Shown here: positions 35,493-37,783 of the stretch, piece by piece
Layout: each line of letters opens with the position of its first letter
Numbering within the stretch: the stretch's first letter is position 1
Assembly: GCA_030824515.1 (NCBI GenBank)
Contig: JAVBXN010000043.1
Location: 1-37,783, forward strand
Length of the DNA stretch: 37,783 nucleotides
Origin: Pelobacter sp.
GTDB lineage: Bacteria; Desulfobacterota; Desulfuromonadia; Geobacterales; Pseudopelobacteraceae
Direction of reading: 5' to 3'
Translations under genes and position numbers: made by a program
The notes under the pieces: generated by a model
Told to the model about the DNA's origin: nothing
The model's input: the letters and a program-made list of their open reading frames with translations, nothing else
The model's database searches: none

Positions 35493-36112
35493 GAATAAAA
35501 ATGAAAACTGATAACAACGTGGAAAAATTGATTGACGATATTTCGAACGGCTCTGAATTAGACGCGTTCGAGGCGGCCAAAGCCTTCATAAGAGTGCAGC
35601 CCAGTGGTTACACGACACAACTTGCCGAAATCTTGGAAACCGCTGCAAATCCCCATAACAAAGAAGCGGCTGCTTACGCCCTCTCATGGCTTGAGAAGAA
35701 TAACGAAGCATTGGATGCCTTAATCAGCACCCTGCTAGCAGTCGATATGCCCGAGTCGGTTCGAGGACAAGCTGCTGAAGGAATTGGAGAGCATAAACCG
35801 AGAAAAAACCATAAATTGAGACAAAAGGCTGAGGCAGCGATTCTTACGGCACTAAATGACGAATCGCCAGAAGTGAGGTTTTGGTCTTGCTTTGCAGCAG
35901 GAAAAATCAAGCTGAGAGAGGCGTTGCCTATTCTGCTCCAGATAAAAGAGAAAGATAAATCAGTTAATCCAGGTTGGTGGCAGGTTTCAGAAGAGGCTGA
36001 GGATGCTATCGAGTGGATACATGGTCGAAAAGGGAAAGATCGCGTCCCTCTGGCAAGCCGATAACACTCAACCATCGGGTGGTGCGGTCAAGACCGCACA
36101 CCCTCAGCCCCG
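35487..36112 (+). mobile_element. Integron gene cassette carrying the HEAT-like gene
   Basis: In an excised cassette the first six bases rejoin the end to rebuild attC. Here the start reads (G)TTGAGT, and the 3' site begins with ACTCAAC at 36066-36072, an exact reverse complement. That match across 580 bases is strong evidence that this is a true cassette of about 626 bases. The gene starts 14 bases after the cassette edge and stops one base before the attC, the compact layout usual for cassettes. Confidence 0.8.
35501..36064 (+). CDS. HEAT-repeat-like cassette protein
   Basis: 187 residues, acidic and helical, with no signal peptide or membrane segment. Alternating helices such as ALDALISTLLAVDMPESVRGQAAEGIGEH and AILTALNDESPEVRFWSCFAAGKIK look like HEAT/PBS-lyase type repeats. 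These act as binding scaffolds for proteins or nucleic acid. No catalytic motif is visible. The ribosome site is weak (GAGTG), and the gene may depend on an upstream promoter, as cassette genes often do. It fills an integron cassette. The function is unknown. Confidence 0.78.
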   Translation: MKTDNNVEKLIDDISNGSELDAFEAAKAFIRVQPSGYTTQLAEILETAANPHNKEAAAYALSWLEKNNEALDALISTLLAVDMPESVRGQAAEGIGEHKPRKNHKLRQKAEAAILTALNDESPEVRFWSCFAAGKIKLREALPILLQIKEKDKSVNPGWWQVSEEAEDAIEWIHGRKGKDRVPLASR

Positions 36113-36118
36113 TTGGAC
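36066..36118 (+). other. attC-like recombination site 2
   Basis: ACTCAAC (36066-36072) fits RYYYAAC, and GTTGGAC (36112-36118) fits GTTRRRY. The centre is a strong stem, GGGTG-GTGCGGTC with GACCGCAC-ACCC, around an AA loop; unpaired bases lie mainly on one arm. It begins two bases after the stop codon of the HEAT-like gene. Confidence 0.78.
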
Positions 36119-36231
36119 TACAAAACGACGATAGCACGAGCTACAAGCAAAGAAGAAATCGCTGACGACATGAGCCGGAATCCCTAACGCGGGCAGGCAA
36201 GTCAGGAATTTCACTGAGGGGTGGAGTCAAA

Positions 36232-37359
36232 ATGGCACCAGATTATGTAGGTACGCTGAGATCACAGATGCAGGCCATGAGCGGGATTTCGTCGGTGCTT
36301 GAGTCGTTGAAAGCATCTTCGGCAATGCTGGAATCGTTGAAGATGCCGTCAATCACTTCTACTATGCTGGAAGCTGCGAGAGCACCTTTGATCTCGTCGG
36401 CGATGCTGGAATCGTTGAAAATGCCGTCAATCACTTCCGCGATCCTGGAAGCTGCGAGGGCGCCTTTGATCTCGTCGGCGATGCTGGAATCGTTGAAGAT
36501 GCCGTCAATCACTTCCGCGATGCTGGAAGCTGCCAAGGCGCCTTTGATCTCGTCGGCGATGCTGGAATCGATGAAGGTGCCTTCGATCTCTTCAGCATTG
36601 TGGGAATCATTGAAGATGCCTTCAATATCGGCTGCGCTGCTGGAATCATTGAAGATCCCTGCGATCTCACCCGCGATGTTAGATTCGATGAAGGTGCCAT
36701 CGATCTCTTCCGCAATGTTGGAGTCGATGCGGGTGACTTCAGTTTACATGGAGGCGTTGAAGGGGATTGAGAACTCAGTCGCAATGCAAGCTATTAAAGG
36801 CTTAAGAAATTCGCCGTTTGACGAAGCCATCTTGGCATGTACCTTTGCGAACTTAGGATACGAATCAGATCCTTCCGGCAATGCCCAATTTGTTGCTGAC
36901 GAGGAGATCACCAATGAACTATTGGCGGCACTTCATAAGGCATTAGATTTTAATCAATTGTCAGATCGTGCTAAGGCAGTACTTCTTCATCTTTATCAAT
37001 ATTATTTGGTCCCTTTCTTCATTGGCTGTCTTACTACGGTTTATATGACCCACTTAACCGCTGCTCAAAATGCGATGCAAAAGGCAGGGACTCCAACAGA
37101 GGTAAAAGCGCTAGCCAAGAAGGGACCTCATGGAATAAACAGAGAAATGCTCAAAGGATACAGAGTCGTTACCGCACCGAGCCTGCAATTCAGAGTTCAT
37201 CCCAGCATGCAGTCCGAAATTTTGATGGCGCTACCGCTTGGGCAGTTACTTGAAGTCCTGAACGATTCAAAGCGGTCATGGCTGCATGTCAAAGTTGAGA
37301 TCGAAGGGGAGATTTTGGACGGCTGGGTACTCCGTCGTTACACCACGTACTTCAAATAA
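36232..37359 (+). CDS. Cassette protein with eleven 13-residue repeats, a membrane segment and an SH3-like domain
   Basis: 375 residues. GGGGTGGAG lies a few bases before the ATG. Residues 30-172 are eleven tandem 13-residue units of the type SAMLESLKMPSIT, in places alternating with units such as SAMLEAARAPLIS. Each unit holds a short helix and a Pro-Ser-Ile break, suggesting a regular solenoid or bundle. Residues 173-250 are helical. Residues 258-283 (LLHLYQYYLVPFFIGCLTTV) form a likely membrane helix. Residues 310-375 fit a bacterial SH3 domain (VVTAPSLQFRVHPS, then LPLGQLLEVL and GWVLRRY). I do not recognise the family. Its place in an integron makes a role in stress, competition or defence thinkable, but that is inference. 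Confidence 0.85.
   Translation: MAPDYVGTLRSQMQAMSGISSVLESLKASSAMLESLKMPSITSTMLEAARAPLISSAMLESLKMPSITSAILEAARAPLISSAMLESLKMPSITSAMLEAAKAPLISSAMLESMKVPSISSALWESLKMPSISAALLESLKIPAISPAMLDSMKVPSISSAMLESMRVTSVYMEALKGIENSVAMQAIKGLRNSPFDEAILACTFANLGYESDPSGNAQFVADEEITNELLAALHKALDFNQLSDRAKAVLLHLYQYYLVPFFIGCLTTVYMTHLTAAQNAMQKAGTPTEVKALAKKGPHGINREMLKGYRVVTAPSLQFRVHPSMQSEILMALPLGQLLEVLNDSKRSWLHVKVEIEGEILDGWVLRRYTTYFK
36319..36747 (+). repeat. Eleven tandem 39-base coding repeats
   Basis: In-frame 39-base units encode the 13-residue repeats. The first six are nearly identical in DNA and form 78-base pairs (a LESLKMPSIT unit plus a LEAARAPLIS unit), a sign of recent unequal exchange or slippage. The later five are more diverged. 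Confidence 0.9.
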
Positions 37360-37426
37360 CACGGAGAAACCGAGAGGGCCGACAGGTAGCAGCGTGTCCC
37401 CCTCACATTTGGCAGAACCGTTAGAG
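37357..37426 (+). other. attC-like recombination site 3
   Basis: TAAC at 37357-37360 overlaps the stop codon of the repeat-protein gene. GTTAGAG at 37420-37426 fits GTTRRRY except for its last base. Inside, GG/CC and GAGGG/CCCTC (37374-37378 with 37400-37404) can pair. The overall shape, starting TAAC and ending CCGTTA, is like known attC sites, but symmetry is weak. Confidence 0.5.
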
Positions 37427-37438
37427 GAATTAAAATAG

Positions 37439-37600
37439 ATGCCTTTTGACTTCAGTGACAGGAAGCAACTTGAAGATTTTGACGAGAGCTGCGTTTGCTA
37501 TGGAAAACGAGTGGGGATACTTACAACTGATTGTCCAGCGCTACGTTTACTTTATGATCACCTTGTTACCGAAGGGATTGCAGACCCTGGGGGGGGCTAA
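37439..37600 (+). CDS. Short, probably truncated cassette ORF
   Basis: 53 residues starting MPFDFSDRKQLEDFDESC, with the ATG 13 bases after attC site 3, the same close spacing as the HEAT-like cassette. The frame ends in a run of glycines where it enters the G-rich repeats at 37593-37684, so the original gene was likely cut by that element. No domain is recognisable. Confidence 0.5.
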   Translation: MPFDFSDRKQLEDFDESCVCYGKRVGILTTDCPALRLLYDHLVTEGIADPGGG

Positions 37601-37684
37601 GGGGATGGGCTAAGGGGACGTTGTTGGATGGGCTAAGGGATGGGCTAAGGGGACGTTGTTGATGGGCTAAGGGGACGTTGTTGA
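37593..37684 (+). repeat. Direct repeats upstream of a REP-associated transposase
   Basis: A 22-base unit beginning TGGGCTAAGGGGACGTTG occurs three times, with shorter TGGGCTAAGGGA copies between. It is followed by TTAGTTGACTAA, a near-palindrome. The array sits directly before the transposase start at 37724 and is probably its cognate repeat set. Confidence 0.8.
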
Positions 37685-37723
37685 TTAGTTGACTAACTTG
37701 ATTTCTTCTGCTATCTTTCGCTC

Positions 37724-37783
37724 ATGCCACGTACAGCACGCATAGACATTCCCGGTTTGTTGCAGCACGTTATCGTTCGCGGA
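37724..37783 (+). CDS. REP-associated tyrosine transposase (Y1/TnpA-REP family), 5' end only
   Basis: 20 codons to the window edge: MPRTARIDIPGLLQHVIVRG. This opening (PR.AR...PG...HVI.RG) is the conserved N-terminus of the Y1-type single-strand transposases called RAYTs, found beside REP palindromes. The catalytic HUH motif and tyrosine lie beyond the window. CTTTCGC before the ATG is a poor ribosome site. The repeats just upstream and the REP-like elements at 31885 and 33341 fit such an enzyme. Confidence 0.8.
   Translation, partial: MPRTARIDIPGLLQHVIVRG

Larger units (their letters stand above)
36113..37420 (+). mobile_element. Probable integron cassette carrying the 13-residue-repeat gene
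   Basis: The left edge is the TTGGAC of attC site 2, and the right edge is the G of GTTAGAG at 37420. One long gene fills it, with a 113-base leader that shows no other gene. The right-hand site is not complementary to the left edge (GTCCAAC would be expected), so the ends may come from different events and the call is weaker than for the cassette before. Confidence 0.55.

Noticed and set aside
36243..36536. Long minus-strand open frame opposite the 39-base repeats
   Set aside because: Its repeated phrases (IDGIFNDSSIADEIKGAL) are only the complement of the plus-strand repeats. The plus frame extends well past them with a membrane helix and an SH3 domain, and the minus frame has no ribosome site.
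36319..36747. Possible CRISPR array because of regular 39-base repeats
   Set aside because: The units abut with no spacers, stay in frame and encode a protein. No cas gene is nearby.

Overview
The window looks like chromosome from a Geobacter-type member of the Desulfuromonadia. The evidence is two very large secreted multihaem cytochromes (one with the CX4CH motifs typical of Geobacter), a tetrahaem cytochrome next to an NHL lipoprotein, a fused lactate dehydrogenase Fe-S subunit beside an LctP-type permease, a CoA-transferase of the succinyl-CoA:acetate kind, two large hybrid sensor kinases, a PEP-CTERM protein and a REP-associated transposase. No species can be named from the sequence alone. 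Most genes lie on the minus strand.

Layout. 1-840 is the 3' end of a secreted repeat protein. 1183-2157 is a lipoprotein alpha/beta hydrolase. 2681-5317 is a Cache-HAMP-PAS hybrid histidine kinase. 5418-7138 (minus) is an NHL-propeller lipoprotein followed by a tetrahaem cytochrome. 7293-9626 (minus) holds glycerate 2-kinase, a UPF0270/YheU-like protein, a 54-residue zinc-ribbon protein and a BI-1/YccA membrane protein. 9753-12112 is a TetR regulator divergent from an acetyl-CoA hydrolase/transferase, with a palindrome between them. 12249-21956 (minus) is a long same-strand run: FecR-domain protein, OmpA lipoprotein, CHASE2 hybrid kinase, thiamine-binding MTH1187-family protein, SagB-like nitroreductase, a 12 CXXCH + 5 CX4CH cytochrome and a 10-haem PKD cytochrome.

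22174-27062 is an odd block. A diverged ~300-bp direct repeat, made from the 3' end of the lactate dehydrogenase gene and its terminator, flanks about 4.3 kb. That interval carries a PEP-CTERM protein and a large secreted glycoamylase-fold protein. Upstream of the latter is a leader with the marks of a c-di-GMP-I (GEMM) riboswitch overlapping a strong intrinsic terminator. The glycoamylase-fold protein ends in the same C-terminal module as the truncated protein at position 1.

26822-34702 is a lactate/2-hydroxyacid module: LutC-like and fused LUD/Fe-S/CCG subunits (minus), divergent from L-lactate permease, a GlcD-type flavoprotein and a GlcF-type Fe-S subunit (plus). REP-like palindromes separate the plus-strand genes.

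34731-37783 is the most notable accessory region. A broken integron integrase on the minus strand is followed by a small plus-strand cassette array. One HEAT-like cassette has attC half-sites that match as perfect complements across its two ends. The next cassette encodes a protein with eleven 13-residue tandem repeats, a membrane segment and an SH3 domain. A third short ORF runs into direct repeats and the start of a REP-associated transposase.
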